64,000 nt of DNA from Candidatus Microbacterium colombiense. GTDB lineage: Bacteria; Actinomycetota; Actinomycetes; Actinomycetales; Microbacteriaceae. The notes under the pieces were generated by a model that was not told the DNA's origin, searched no databases, and was given only the letters and a program-made list of their open reading frames with translations. Of the stretch, positions 9,273-17,787 are shown in pieces. Position 1 is the stretch's first letter, and each line of letters starts with the position of its first letter. The translations under genes were made by a program, and so were the position numbers. Location: positions 744,001-808,000 of the forward strand of contig CP119308.1 in NCBI GenBank assembly GCA_029203165.1. The letters are read 5' to 3'.

Positions 9273-10628
9273 TCAGGCGGGGTCGCCGCCCAGCGGACCG
9301 ACCGCCTCAAGAGGCTTCGGGTCGTCGGCGCCGGTCTTGCGCAGGCGCGCGATCAGGTTGCCCAGGTGGTAGATGAGGAGCGCGGCGACAGTGCCGAGAA
9401 CGATGCCGCCGAAGGCGAAGTCGCCGAGCTGCATGGAGAATCCGGCGATGCCGATGACCAGCGAGACGGCAGCCGTGTACTGGTTGACAGGACGTGAGAA
9501 GTCGACCTTGCTGTCGACCCAGATCTTGATGCCGATGATGCCGATGAGGCCGTAGAGCGCAGTGGTCGCGCCGCCGAGCACACCGGCGGGGATCGAGTTG
9601 AACACTTCGCCGACCTTCGGCGAGAACGCCAGCAGGATCGCGAAGAGCCCGGCGACCCAGTAGACCGCCGTCGAGTAGACGCGGGTCGCAGCCATGACGC
9701 CGATGTTCTCGCCATAGGTCGTCGTGCCGGAACCTCCGAAGCCACCGGCGATCGTGGTGGCGACGCCGTCGGCGATGAGCGCGCGACCGGTGTGCTTGTT
9801 GATCGAAGAGTCCTCGGTCATCGTGGCGACGCCGCGTACATGACCGACGTTCTCAGCGACGAGCACGAGCACGACGGGAAGGAACATGGCGATCGTCGAC
9901 CAGGTTCCGGGCGCGACGAAGTCAGGCAACTGGAAGTGCGGGAGGCCGATCCACGGCGCGTCACCGATCAGTTCGGCCGGCGTCTTGTCGCCACGCAACG
10001 CATTCGGCACGTCGAACGAACCCGTGAATGCCGCGTAGATGAAGCCGACTGCGACGCCGAGGAAGATGGAGATGCGTCCGAGGAAGCCGCGGAAGAAGAC
10101 GGCGAAGAGGATGATCGCGGCCAGAGTGATGGTCGCGGTGATCGGGTCGAGCTTGAAGTTGTTCCAGGCGGTCGGCGCGAGGTTGAAGCCGATCAGGGCC
10201 ACGATCGCTCCGGCGACGACCGGGGGCATCAGGGCGTCGACCCAGCGGAGTCCGGCGAACTGCACGACCAGGCCGACGACCGTGAGCAGGATGCCGACCG
10301 CGACCACACCGGCCAGCGCTGAACCCGTGCCGCCCGCGGCGACGGCGGCGGTGATGGGCGCGATGAACGCGAACGAGGAACCGAGGTAGCTGGGGAGCTG
10401 GTTCTTCGTGATGAGCAGGAACAGCAGGGTGCCGACACCGCTGAACAACAGCGTGGTCGAGACGGGGAAACCGGTCAGCGTCGGCACGAGGAACGTGGCG
10501 CCGAACATCGCGATCACGTGTTGCAGGCCGATCGCGATCGTGGCGGGCCAGTTCAGGCGCTCATCGGGACGGACGACGGCGCCGGGTTCGACGGTGCGAC
10601 CGTCTCCGTGCAGCTTCCACAAAGCCAT
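9273..10628 (-). CDS. Nucleobase:cation symporter-2 (uracil/xanthine permease family)
   Basis: 451 residues with about 14 hydrophobic segments. Signatures of the NCS2/UraA family: QHVIAMFGATFLVP near residue 38, and PVVLVLVAENVGHVRGV near residue 255 carrying the conserved Glu that binds the base. The N-terminus LNWPATIAIGLQHV is typical of the bacterial uracil branch, so uracil is the best guess. It imports a pyrimidine or purine base across the inner membrane with a cation. It lies next to purC, but the 80-base gap suggests an independent unit. Confidence 0.92.
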   Translation of the reverse strand: MALWKLHGDGRTVEPGAVVRPDERLNWPATIAIGLQHVIAMFGATFLVPTLTGFPVSTTLLFSGVGTLLFLLITKNQLPSYLGSSFAFIAPITAAVAAGGTGSALAGVVAVGILLTVVGLVVQFAGLRWVDALMPPVVAGAIVALIGFNLAPTAWNNFKLDPITATITLAAIILFAVFFRGFLGRISIFLGVAVGFIYAAFTGSFDVPNALRGDKTPAELIGDAPWIGLPHFQLPDFVAPGTWSTIAMFLPVVLVLVAENVGHVRGVATMTEDSSINKHTGRALIADGVATTIAGGFGGSGTTTYGENIGVMAATRVYSTAVYWVAGLFAILLAFSPKVGEVFNSIPAGVLGGATTALYGLIGIIGIKIWVDSKVDFSRPVNQYTAAVSLVIGIAGFSMQLGDFAFGGIVLGTVAALLIYHLGNLIARLRKTGADDPKPLEAVGPLGGDPA

Positions 10629-10708
10629 GCGGGCTCCTCAGGTTCGGGGGATGTCGGGAGTGCTGGAGCAACACTATCGATTCCTGAGTGTTCCCTGGGT
10701 GCGGGCGG

Positions 10709-11587
10709 TCAGGCTCCGAGGCGCGCGATCAGCTCGCGGTACCGGTCGGCGGTGCGCCCGACGATGTCGTCGGGGAGCAGCGGGGGCTCACCCTGCTTGT
10801 CCCAGTTCGCGGCGAGCCAGTCGCGCACGATCTGCTTGTCGAAGCTCGCCATCCGCGCACCCGGGGTCTCGCCCGTCCTCCACGCCTCGGCGTCCCAGTA
10901 GCGGGAGGAGTCGCTCGTGAGCACCTCGTCGGCCAGGCGCAGGGTGCCGTCGGCATCCGTCCCGAACTCGAACTTGGTGTCGGCGAGGATCAGCCCCTTC
11001 TCCTCGGCGATCGCGGCGGCGCGGGTGTAGATCGCGAGCGAGGCGTCGCGCAGCTCCTGCGCCCGTTCGGCACCGACGAGTTCCACGACCTTCTCGAACG
11101 TGATGTTCTCGTCGTGCTCGCCCATCGGCGCCTTGTACGCGGGGGTGAACAGCGGCTCAGGCAGGCGGTCGCCGTTCTGCAGGCCGGCGGGCAGCGGGAT
11201 GCCGCACACGGTGCCGCTCTCGGTGTACTCGGCCCATCCGGTGCCGGTGATGTAGCCGCGCACGACGCATTCGATCGGCAGCATCTCGAGCGACTGCGCC
11301 AGCATCGCGCGATCGGCGACGGCATCCGGGATCCCGCCCTCGGCGAGATGATTCGGAACGTCACCCAGCTGGGCGAACCACCAGCGGCTGAGCCCGGTGA
11401 GCAGGGCGCCCTTCTCGGGGATGCCGGGGGAGAGCACGAAGTCGAACGCGCTGACCCGGTCGCTCGCCACGACGAGGATGCGGGTGTCGGCCGGATCCTC
11501 CGAGGCGTACAGGTCGCGGACCTTGCCGGAGTAGATGTGCCGCCAGCCGGGGATGCTCTGTGCCGTGCCTTCTGAAGGAGTGCTCAC
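10709..11587 (-). CDS. purC: Phosphoribosylaminoimidazole-succinocarboxamide synthase (SAICAR synthetase)
   Basis: 292 residues, within the range for bacterial PurC, which joins CAIR and aspartate with ATP in purine synthesis. SGKVRDLYA near the N-terminus is the nucleotide loop, and VVASDRVSAFDFVL, IECVVRGYITGTGW and LADTKFEFGT are family signatures. I chose the GTG at 11587; an ATG at 11608 would add seven residues and cannot be excluded. The gene stands alone between the nucleobase permease and the Ltp surface protein. Confidence 0.95.
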   Translation of the reverse strand: MSTPSEGTAQSIPGWRHIYSGKVRDLYASEDPADTRILVVASDRVSAFDFVLSPGIPEKGALLTGLSRWWFAQLGDVPNHLAEGGIPDAVADRAMLAQSLEMLPIECVVRGYITGTGWAEYTESGTVCGIPLPAGLQNGDRLPEPLFTPAYKAPMGEHDENITFEKVVELVGAERAQELRDASLAIYTRAAAIAEEKGLILADTKFEFGTDADGTLRLADEVLTSDSSRYWDAEAWRTGETPGARMASFDKQIVRDWLAANWDKQGEPPLLPDDIVGRTADRYRELIARLGA

Positions 11588-11673
11588 CCGCTCATCATCC
11601 CAGACCATCCGGTCAGTGATCGTTCAGCACGGCCCAGGCGATGAGGCTGCCGATACGTCGCACGGGCGCAAGT

Positions 11674-11700
11674 GGCCCCCGGGCGGCGTGCCCGGGGGCC
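11674..11700 (-). terminator. Strong GC hairpin downstream of the TM2/Ltp gene
   Basis: GGCCCCCGGGC (11674-11684) pairs perfectly with GCCCGGGGGCC (11690-11700) around a 5-base loop, 8 bases past the stop of the gene ending at 11708. No T-run follows, as is common in actinobacteria. It probably ends transcription or protects the 3' end. Confidence 0.65.
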
Positions 11701-11707
11701 GGGGCGA

Positions 11708-12529
11708 TCAATCGTTCAGGTGCGCGATCGCATAGTCGGCCTCGGCCGCGGTGAACTTCTCGCCGTACTCGCTGACGAGCTGGTCGCGGATCGCATCGGG
11801 AGACATCGCCATCGACTCCTGATAGGTCTTGGCCTTCGCGAGGGCATTCGCGTTCCAGTCGGCGACCAGGTTGTCGATGGCGTACTGTCCGGCTTCGGCC
11901 GAGAACCTCTCGCCGTACTCCGACGTGAGCTGGTCGTACACCCCGGCCTTGCTCATGTGCATGAGCTCGGAATAGGTCTTCGCCTTGGTCAGGGCGGAGG
12001 CGTACTCGGCGGGGACGGCCGGCCCTTCGGGCTCTTCCTCGGGTTCCTCGGCGGGCGCCTCGGCGGGCTCGTCTGCCGGTTCCTCAGAGGCCGAGTCGGT
12101 CGTCACGCTGACGGCAGGGGCGTCGGCGGCCGGCAGCGCGGGACGCTGGGCAGCGTTGACGCCTCCGCTGATCATGCCCAGGACGAGCACGACCCCGGTC
12201 ACGATCCATGCGACCTTCTTGTGCTCCTGGTATCCGGCGAGCGCGTGCCCCTTGGCGTCGCGGGTGACGTTCGTCAGCACGAGGATCAGGTCGATCAGGG
12301 CCCAGATGCCCAGTCCGCCGAAGGTGAGGAGCTTCAGGATGCCGGTTCCGACCTTGCCCAGGTAGAACCGGTCGACGCCGAGCACGCCCACGAGCAGTGC
12401 GAGGAGCCAGGTCGCGAGGAAGGACTTCTCTCCGATGGTCGCCGGAGCCGCGGTGGCGGCGGGAGCGGCGAACGGCGGAGCGGCGGGCGAGGGAGGGGGA
12501 GGCGTCTGGTTGCTGTTGTCGAAGGTCAT
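11708..12529 (-). CDS. TM2-domain and Ltp-repeat surface protein
   Basis: 273 residues. A Pro/Ala-rich N-terminus is followed by a TM2 domain (residues 32-85, TWLLALLVGVLGVDRFYLGK then two membrane helices). A third helix (WIVTGVVLVLGMISG) comes next, then an acidic Glu/Pro linker. Two Ltp repeats of about 45 residues end the protein (ALTKAKTYSELMHMSKAGVY and ALAKAKTYQESMAMSPDAIR). Ltp repeats occur in host-cell surface-exposed lipoproteins such as the phage TP-J34 superinfection-exclusion protein, but they are also common in chromosomal Firmicute and actinobacterial proteins of unknown role. The ATG at 12529 begins MTFDNSNQTPPP. Confidence 0.85.
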   Translation of the reverse strand: MTFDNSNQTPPPPSPAAPPFAAPAATAAPATIGEKSFLATWLLALLVGVLGVDRFYLGKVGTGILKLLTFGGLGIWALIDLILVLTNVTRDAKGHALAGYQEHKKVAWIVTGVVLVLGMISGGVNAAQRPALPAADAPAVSVTTDSASEEPADEPAEAPAEEPEEEPEGPAVPAEYASALTKAKTYSELMHMSKAGVYDQLTSEYGERFSAEAGQYAIDNLVADWNANALAKAKTYQESMAMSPDAIRDQLVSEYGEKFTAAEADYAIAHLND

Positions 12530-12718
12530 GTGCTGTTCCTCAGGTCGGTGTGGGTGCGGTGCGAGTCGAGCTGACTCCCGCTGCGGTTCATCGTGTCCGG
12601 CAGGGAGGGGTCCGCGGATCCGCTGAACGGCCACAGTCGTCTCTGCCGTTCGGCGGAGGGTGAGGACGCCGAACGGCGGACGCGCGTGCGAGCGCCGGCG
12701 CAATACGCTCAGAGGGTG

Positions 12719-14005
12719 ATGACCACTCCCGCGCCCGTCGCGCCGACCGCCACACCGCGTGGCCTGCGTCGTGCTCCGGCGGCTGTCGGCACGATCGTGC
12801 TGATGATCGTCGGGATGATGCTCGACGTCTGCGCGGTCGCCAACGTGCCGGGCGGGGCGACGCTCGTGACGGAAGCGGATGAGTCGACGGTCCGGATCAC
12901 CGGGTTCGGCACCGTTCTCGCCCTGCTGGCCATCGCCGCATGGATCACGGTGCTCTGGCGCTCGTCGGCTCCGCTCCTCGTGGTCATCGCGGGTGGTGTG
13001 CTGGCCGTGATCGGCATGTCGTATCTGCTGTTCCTGGTGGGTGCTGTGGCCTTCGTGCGGCGGCATCCGCAACACACCCGACGCCTCGGCATCATCGGCG
13101 GAATCCTGCTGGTCCTGTTCGCGTTGCGCGAGGTGCTGACGCCGTGGGGCGGCGCGTTGTCCTGGTTCCTCACGACCGACGCCTCAGCGGATCGCGAGCC
13201 GGGATGGATGCTGGCGCCGTTCGTCTGCGTCGTCGTGTTCGGGGGTGGTGCGGTACTTCTCGTGCTCCTCACCCGCACGCGGGCACGGGTCGCGCAGAGC
13301 GATCTCCGGGCAGAGTCCGAGATCCGCAGGGCAGACGCCCTCGCCGAGCAGGCCGTGCGGCAGGCCGAGCGGGAGCGTATCGCGCGCGACATGCACGACG
13401 CGCTCGCCCACCGGCTCTCGGTGGTCTCGCTGCACGCCGGCGCACTCGAGGCTGTCGCCGGAGCATCGGGGGATGCCGGCGTCATCGCGCGCACGGTGCG
13501 CGAGCAGACGCACGCGGCGCTGCAGGACATGCGGGGTCTGATCGGAGATCTGCGCAGTCCACACCACGCGGCACCTGCAGCCCCGGCGACACTGCGCGCC
13601 GTCGGGTCGCTCGTCGCGGGGGTGCGCGCCGGTGGACAGAATCTCACCTCGTTGATCATGATCGAGTCTCCCGAGCGCGCGGGAGCCCTGTTCGACAGCG
13701 CCGTGTACCGGATCGTGCAGGAGTCGCTCACGAATGCCATCAAGCATGCGCCGGGCGCGACGGTCGACGTCTTCGTGCAGGTGTCGCCCGACGCCGGTGC
13801 GCGCGTGCGCGTCACGAATCCGCTCGCAGCGCCTTCGACCGGCTCAGCGGACGCCGCCCTCGCGGCATCCGTCGTGCCCGGCGGCGGCAACGGCATCGTC
13901 GGCATGCGCGAGCGCGCCGCGGCGCTCGGCGGGCAGTCGTGGATCGGGTCGCATGAGGGCGAGTTCATCGTCGACATCTCCCTGCCGTGGCAGGAGCGCG
14001 GCTGA
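12719..14005 (+). CDS. Two-component sensor histidine kinase, NarL/DesK type
   Basis: 428 residues. About five membrane helices lie in residues 20-190, then a coiled stretch, then the HisKA_3 dimerisation helix with phospho-acceptor His226 in ERIARDMHDALAHRLSVVS. The HATPase domain follows: N box VQESLTNAIKHAP, G box GNGIVGMRERAAALGG. It phosphorylates the response regulator 38 bases downstream. The signal is unknown; there is little extracellular sequence, so it may sense the membrane. Oddly, the loop before the G box contains a stretch (13828-13847) matching the REP half-repeat. ATG 12719 or GTG 12716 are both possible starts. Confidence 0.93.
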   Translation: MTTPAPVAPTATPRGLRRAPAAVGTIVLMIVGMMLDVCAVANVPGGATLVTEADESTVRITGFGTVLALLAIAAWITVLWRSSAPLLVVIAGGVLAVIGMSYLLFLVGAVAFVRRHPQHTRRLGIIGGILLVLFALREVLTPWGGALSWFLTTDASADREPGWMLAPFVCVVVFGGGAVLLVLLTRTRARVAQSDLRAESEIRRADALAEQAVRQAERERIARDMHDALAHRLSVVSLHAGALEAVAGASGDAGVIARTVREQTHAALQDMRGLIGDLRSPHHAAPAAPATLRAVGSLVAGVRAGGQNLTSLIMIESPERAGALFDSAVYRIVQESLTNAIKHAPGATVDVFVQVSPDAGARVRVTNPLAAPSTGSADAALAASVVPGGGNGIVGMRERAAALGGQSWIGSHEGEFIVDISLPWQERG

Positions 14006-14043
14006 CCTCCGGCCGTGTCGTCGCCCGTCGATATGCTCGGTGA

Positions 14044-14745
14044 GTGACCTCTGCTGCCCCTGATGCGCGCGTGCGCGTGCTGCTCGTCGACGACGAGTCG
14101 CTGATCCGGATGGGATTCCGGTACATCCTGGGCGCGGCGGAAGTCGAAGCGGAGCATCCCGCGATCGAAGTCGTCGGCGAGGTCGGCGATGGGGCTGCCG
14201 CGGTGGCCTTTGTGCGTGCCCATCGACCCGACGTCGTGCTCATGGACGTCAGCATGCCGATCATGACGGGACTCGAGGCGACCGAGGTGATCGTGGCCGA
14301 GTCGGAGTCCCGGGTGCTCGCGATGACGAGCCTCGACGCCGAGGATCAGTTGTTCCGCATGCTCGAAGCCGGAGCGACCGGATACCTCTTGAAGGACGAA
14401 TCGCCTGCCCGAATCGTCGACGCGGTGCGCCGGACGGCACGCGGCGACGCCGTGGTGTCGGCGCTGAGCACCGCGCAGCTCGTCCGGCGCGCCGTCGCCG
14501 GTGAGGGCGGGGCGGGGCGCCGCGTCGCGATCGATCGTCTCGGCGTTCTCACGGAACGCGAGCGCGATGTCGCGCAACGGGTGGCGTCCGGTGCGACGAA
14601 CCAGGAGATCGGCGCTGCGCTGCACATCGCGGCGGGGACGGTGAAATCGCATCTCGAGCAGGTCTTCGTCAAGCTCGGTGTGCGCAACCGCGTGCAGGTC
14701 GGTGTGATCCTCGAACGTGCAGGGCTGGGACCGCTCGACGTCTGA
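14044..14745 (+). CDS. Two-component response regulator, NarL/LuxR type
   Basis: 233 residues. The receiver domain has phospho-acceptor Asp68 in VVLMDVSMPIMTG and acidic pair DD near residue 15. The C-terminal LuxR-type helix-turn-helix is LTERERDVAQRVASGATNQEIGAALHIAAGTVKSHL. The GTG start at 14044 lies 38 bases after the kinase stop, so the pair forms one operon. Its targets are not visible. The PadR/MFS pair immediately downstream has its own operator, which argues that it is regulated separately. Confidence 0.94.
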   Translation: MTSAAPDARVRVLLVDDESLIRMGFRYILGAAEVEAEHPAIEVVGEVGDGAAAVAFVRAHRPDVVLMDVSMPIMTGLEATEVIVAESESRVLAMTSLDAEDQLFRMLEAGATGYLLKDESPARIVDAVRRTARGDAVVSALSTAQLVRRAVAGEGGAGRRVAIDRLGVLTERERDVAQRVASGATNQEIGAALHIAAGTVKSHLEQVFVKLGVRNRVQVGVILERAGLGPLDV

Positions 14746-14818
14746 TCGTCTACCCGCTCGGCGGAACGGGATCCTCGAGGCGAGATCCGTGCTTGCCGTC
14801 GCGCCCCGAACAGGCGTA

Positions 14819-14834
14819 TAGTCCACGTGGACTA
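14819..14834. promoter_or_regulatory. Candidate PadR operator
   Basis: TAGTCCACGTGGACTA is a perfect 16-base palindrome 19 bases upstream of the PadR start. Its position fits an autorepressor site controlling the padR-MFS operon. Confidence 0.72.
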
Positions 14835-14852
14835 ATCGGGATGGAGCAGGTG

Positions 14853-15479
14853 ATGACGAAGGATCCGGTCGACACGATGACCCCGATGGGCGTCATGGTG
14901 CTCGCGCTGCTCCGGGAGAGCGACATGCATCCCTATGAGATGGTGCGGCTGCTGCGCGCCCGCCATGACGACCGCCTCATCACGATCACGAACGGCACGC
15001 TCTATCACACGGTCGCACGGCTGCAGAAGGCCGGACTCCTCGACGAGGTGGGCATCGACCGCGACGGCAATCGTCCCGAGCGCACGACCTACACACTGAC
15101 GGATGCCGGACGCGAGACCGTGATCGCCTGGGTGCGTCGCGAGCTTCCGCGCGTCGACCGCGAGACCGACTTCCGCATCGCGCTCGCCGAATCGCACAAC
15201 CTGGAACGGCCCGATGTCATCGCCCTGCTCGGGGAGCGCCGCAGTGCGCTCGTCGACGCCCACGCGATGCACCGCGACGGGCTGCACAAGGCCAGGGGCA
15301 AGGGCGTCCCGGCACAGGTCCTCGTCGAGATCGAGCGCGAGGAAGTGCTCCTCGACGCCGAGCTCCGCTGGCTCGACACGCTCCTCGACAGACTCGTCGG
15401 CGACGACCTCCCCTGGGGTCCGTCCGCCTTCACAGACTCAGATCGCTATCTCGCTCAGCGAAAGGCTGCACAGCAATGA
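14853..15479 (+). CDS. PadR-family transcriptional repressor
   Basis: 208 residues. The N-terminal winged helix has TPMGVMVLALLRESDMHPYEM and GTLYHTVARLQKAGLL, and a Vir_C-type dimerisation domain follows. I chose the ATG at 14853, which follows GGAG at 14843-14846; ATG 14841 is an alternative. The stop overlaps the MFS start (ATGA), so the two are coupled. The arrangement regulator-pump with an upstream palindrome is the usual plan for PadR-controlled drug efflux such as LmrR-type systems. The inducer is probably an exported compound, which is inference. Confidence 0.92.
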   Translation: MTKDPVDTMTPMGVMVLALLRESDMHPYEMVRLLRARHDDRLITITNGTLYHTVARLQKAGLLDEVGIDRDGNRPERTTYTLTDAGRETVIAWVRRELPRVDRETDFRIALAESHNLERPDVIALLGERRSALVDAHAMHRDGLHKARGKGVPAQVLVEIEREEVLLDAELRWLDTLLDRLVGDDLPWGPSAFTDSDRYLAQRKAAQQ

Positions 15480-17026
15480 CCGAATCCCGCACCACGGCCC
15501 CCGACACCGGGCCGTTCGCCGCAGGGCACGCACCCAAGAGCCCGTGGCCCGCCCTCTGGGCGCTCGTCATCGGCTTCTTCATGATCCTCGTCGACACCAC
15601 GATCGTCTCGGTCGCGAACCCGGCGATCAAGGCCGCACTCGACCCGAACACCAACAACCTCGACAACGTCGTATGGGTCACCAGCGCGTACCTGCTGACC
15701 TACGCCGTGCCGCTGCTGATCACCGGTCGCCTGGGTGACCGCTTCGGACCGAAGAACATCTACCTGATCGGGCTCGCCATCTTCACCGCGGCCTCGCTCT
15801 GGTGCGGTCTGTCGAGCTCGCTCGAGGGACTCATCGCGGCTCGTGCGGTGCAGGGTCTGGGCGCGGCCTTCATGACGCCGCAGACCATGGCCGTCATCAC
15901 CCGCACCTTCCCGGCGAACCGCCGTGGCGCGGCCATGGGCCTCTGGGGTGCGACCGCCGGCGTCGCGACGCTCGTCGGACCGCTGCTCGGCGGGGTGCTG
16001 GTCGACGGCCTCGGTTGGGAGTGGATCTTCTTCGTCAATCTGCCCGTCGGCGTGATCGCGTTCATCGCCGCGTGGATCCTGGTGCCCAAGCTCAAGACGC
16101 ACCCGCACCGCTTCGACATCGTCGGCGTCGTGCTCAGCGCCGCCGCGATCTTCCTCGTGGTGTTCGGCCTGCAGGAGGGCGAGAAGTACGACTGGGGTGT
16201 CATCTGGGGCCCCATCTCGGTGTGGGGCATGATCGTCGCGGGCATCGTGGTGCTCGCGCTGTTCATCCTGCAGCAGTGGAAGACCAAGAGCGAGGCCCTC
16301 GTGCCGCTCGAACTCTTCCGCGACCGCAACTTCTCGGGTGCGAACATCGCGATCGCCACGGTCGGCTTCGCGGTGACGAGCATGTCGCTGCCGCTGATGT
16401 TCTTCCTGCAGATCGCGCGGGGCCTCACCCCGACCCAGGCCGCGCTCCTGATGATCCCGATGGCCGTGTTCTCGGGCGTGCTCGCGCCGCTCGCGGGCAA
16501 GATCCTCGACCGCGTCGACCCTCGGGTGATCCTCATCCCCGGGCTGATCTTCTTCGCGGCGGCGCTGGTCTGGTACTCGTCGCTGGTGAACATGGACACC
16601 GAGATCTGGATGTTCCTGTTCCCCTCCGCGCTCCTCGGCATCGGCAGCGCCGGCATGTGGGGACCGCTCGCGACCACCGCGACCCGGATGCTCCCGATGC
16701 GTCAGGCCGGCGCCGGCGCGGGCATCTACAACACCACGCGCACGATCGGCTCGGTCGTCGGTTCCGCCGCGATCGCGACCTTCATGCAGGCGCGGCTCGA
16801 GGCGAACCTGCCGGGGATGGGTGATTCCGCAGGCTCCATCAGCTCGGGCGGAACGCTTCCGGCACCGGTCGCCGACGGCTTCGCCGCCGCCATGTCGCAG
16901 GCGATCCTGTTGCCGGCCAGCGTGATCGTGATCGGACTGATCGCGGCGCTGTTCCTCCGCGGAGCCCCGCAGAAGCACACCGCCGCGGCCGAGGTTCCGG
17001 CCCCGGCATCCGCTCCCGTCGAGTAG
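15476..17026 (+). CDS. MFS transporter of the DHA2 (EmrB/QacA) family
   Basis: 516 residues, with about 14 membrane helices as in 14-TMS drug:proton antiporters. Motif C-like and A-like signatures are visible: FFMILVDTTIVSVANPAIK in helix 1, LLITGRLGDRFGPKNIYLIG in the 2-3 loop, and ATAGVATLVGPLLGGVLVD in helix 5. It probably exports a lipophilic drug or metabolite under control of the coupled PadR. The final residues after helix 14 are Ala/Pro rich. Confidence 0.93.
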   Translation: MTESRTTAPDTGPFAAGHAPKSPWPALWALVIGFFMILVDTTIVSVANPAIKAALDPNTNNLDNVVWVTSAYLLTYAVPLLITGRLGDRFGPKNIYLIGLAIFTAASLWCGLSSSLEGLIAARAVQGLGAAFMTPQTMAVITRTFPANRRGAAMGLWGATAGVATLVGPLLGGVLVDGLGWEWIFFVNLPVGVIAFIAAWILVPKLKTHPHRFDIVGVVLSAAAIFLVVFGLQEGEKYDWGVIWGPISVWGMIVAGIVVLALFILQQWKTKSEALVPLELFRDRNFSGANIAIATVGFAVTSMSLPLMFFLQIARGLTPTQAALLMIPMAVFSGVLAPLAGKILDRVDPRVILIPGLIFFAAALVWYSSLVNMDTEIWMFLFPSALLGIGSAGMWGPLATTATRMLPMRQAGAGAGIYNTTRTIGSVVGSAAIATFMQARLEANLPGMGDSAGSISSGGTLPAPVADGFAAAMSQAILLPASVIVIGLIAALFLRGAPQKHTAAAEVPAPASAPVE

Positions 17027-17050
17027 GTCGCGCGTACCCCCCTGCACCCT

Positions 17051-17110
17051 GCTCCGGTCGCGATATGACAGCCCTGCGCGGCGTTTTGGCTGGCATATCG
17101 CGACCGGAGC
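17051..17110. repeat. Intergenic palindromic element, class GCTCCGGTCGCGATATG
   Basis: GCTCCGGTCGCGATATG (17051-17067) is perfectly inverted at 17094-17110, and pairing continues inward (CAGCC/GGCTG) after one mismatch. A 60-base element of the same class and length lies at 50973-51032. It sits between the MFS and GNAT genes. Confidence 0.85.
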
Positions 17111-17145
17111 TTGCGGCGTGGGCGCGGGGATGTTTGCCTGGGGCG

Positions 17146-17676
17146 ATGGCCGTTCAGCTCATCCGACCCACCACCGACCTCTTCGACACCTGGGCGGAGG
17201 CGGTCTCCGAGTTCGGAGACGGTCACATCGACGGATCCGGTCTCACGGCGCCCGTCACTCCCGACCGGGCGACGCTCGACGCGTTGATCGACAAGGCGGT
17301 GCAGATCGCCGACACCTCGGTGCCGCTCCCCGATGACTTCGTGCACAACGATCTCTACTGGATCGTCGATGAGGGCGTGGTGGTCGGTTTCCTCTCGCTC
17401 CGGCACGAGCTCAATGAGTGGCTGCGCGAGGCCGGCGGCCACATCGGCTATGCGGTGCGGGAGTCCCGCCGGCGCCGCGGATACGCCTCGACGGCGTTGG
17501 CACTCGGCCTCGATCGGGCGCGCGAACTCGGCCTCGACCGGGTGCTGGTCACCTGCGACGACGACAACATCGCCTCGGCCCGCACGATCGAAGGCGCGGG
17601 CGGCGTGCTGCAGGACGTGAGCGATCAGTCCGCACGCGGCCACGCACTGCTGCGCCGCTACTGGATCCAGCTGTAG
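17146..17676 (+). CDS. GNAT-family N-acetyltransferase
   Basis: 176 residues. The acetyl-CoA-binding motif A is IGYAVRESRRRRGYASTALALG (R-R-x-G-Y core), and CDDDNIASARTIEGAGG is motif B. A long N-terminal part precedes the GNAT core, as in acetyltransferases resembling E. coli YesJ-type proteins. The ATG at 17146 begins MAVQLIRPTTDLF, and the frame upstream to 17065 overlaps the palindromic element, so it is not used. The substrate is unknown. Confidence 0.88.
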   Translation: MAVQLIRPTTDLFDTWAEAVSEFGDGHIDGSGLTAPVTPDRATLDALIDKAVQIADTSVPLPDDFVHNDLYWIVDEGVVVGFLSLRHELNEWLREAGGHIGYAVRESRRRRGYASTALALGLDRARELGLDRVLVTCDDDNIASARTIEGAGGVLQDVSDQSARGHALLRRYWIQL

Positions 17677-17787
17677 CCCGGTATCCCTCTGAACGACGGG
17701 GGCGGGCCGGGGGCGAGATCGGCCGCAGACTAAGGTGGATGCTCGGCGTCCGTCCGGTCGTCCCTGCCGATCCGAGGAGCATCCGTC

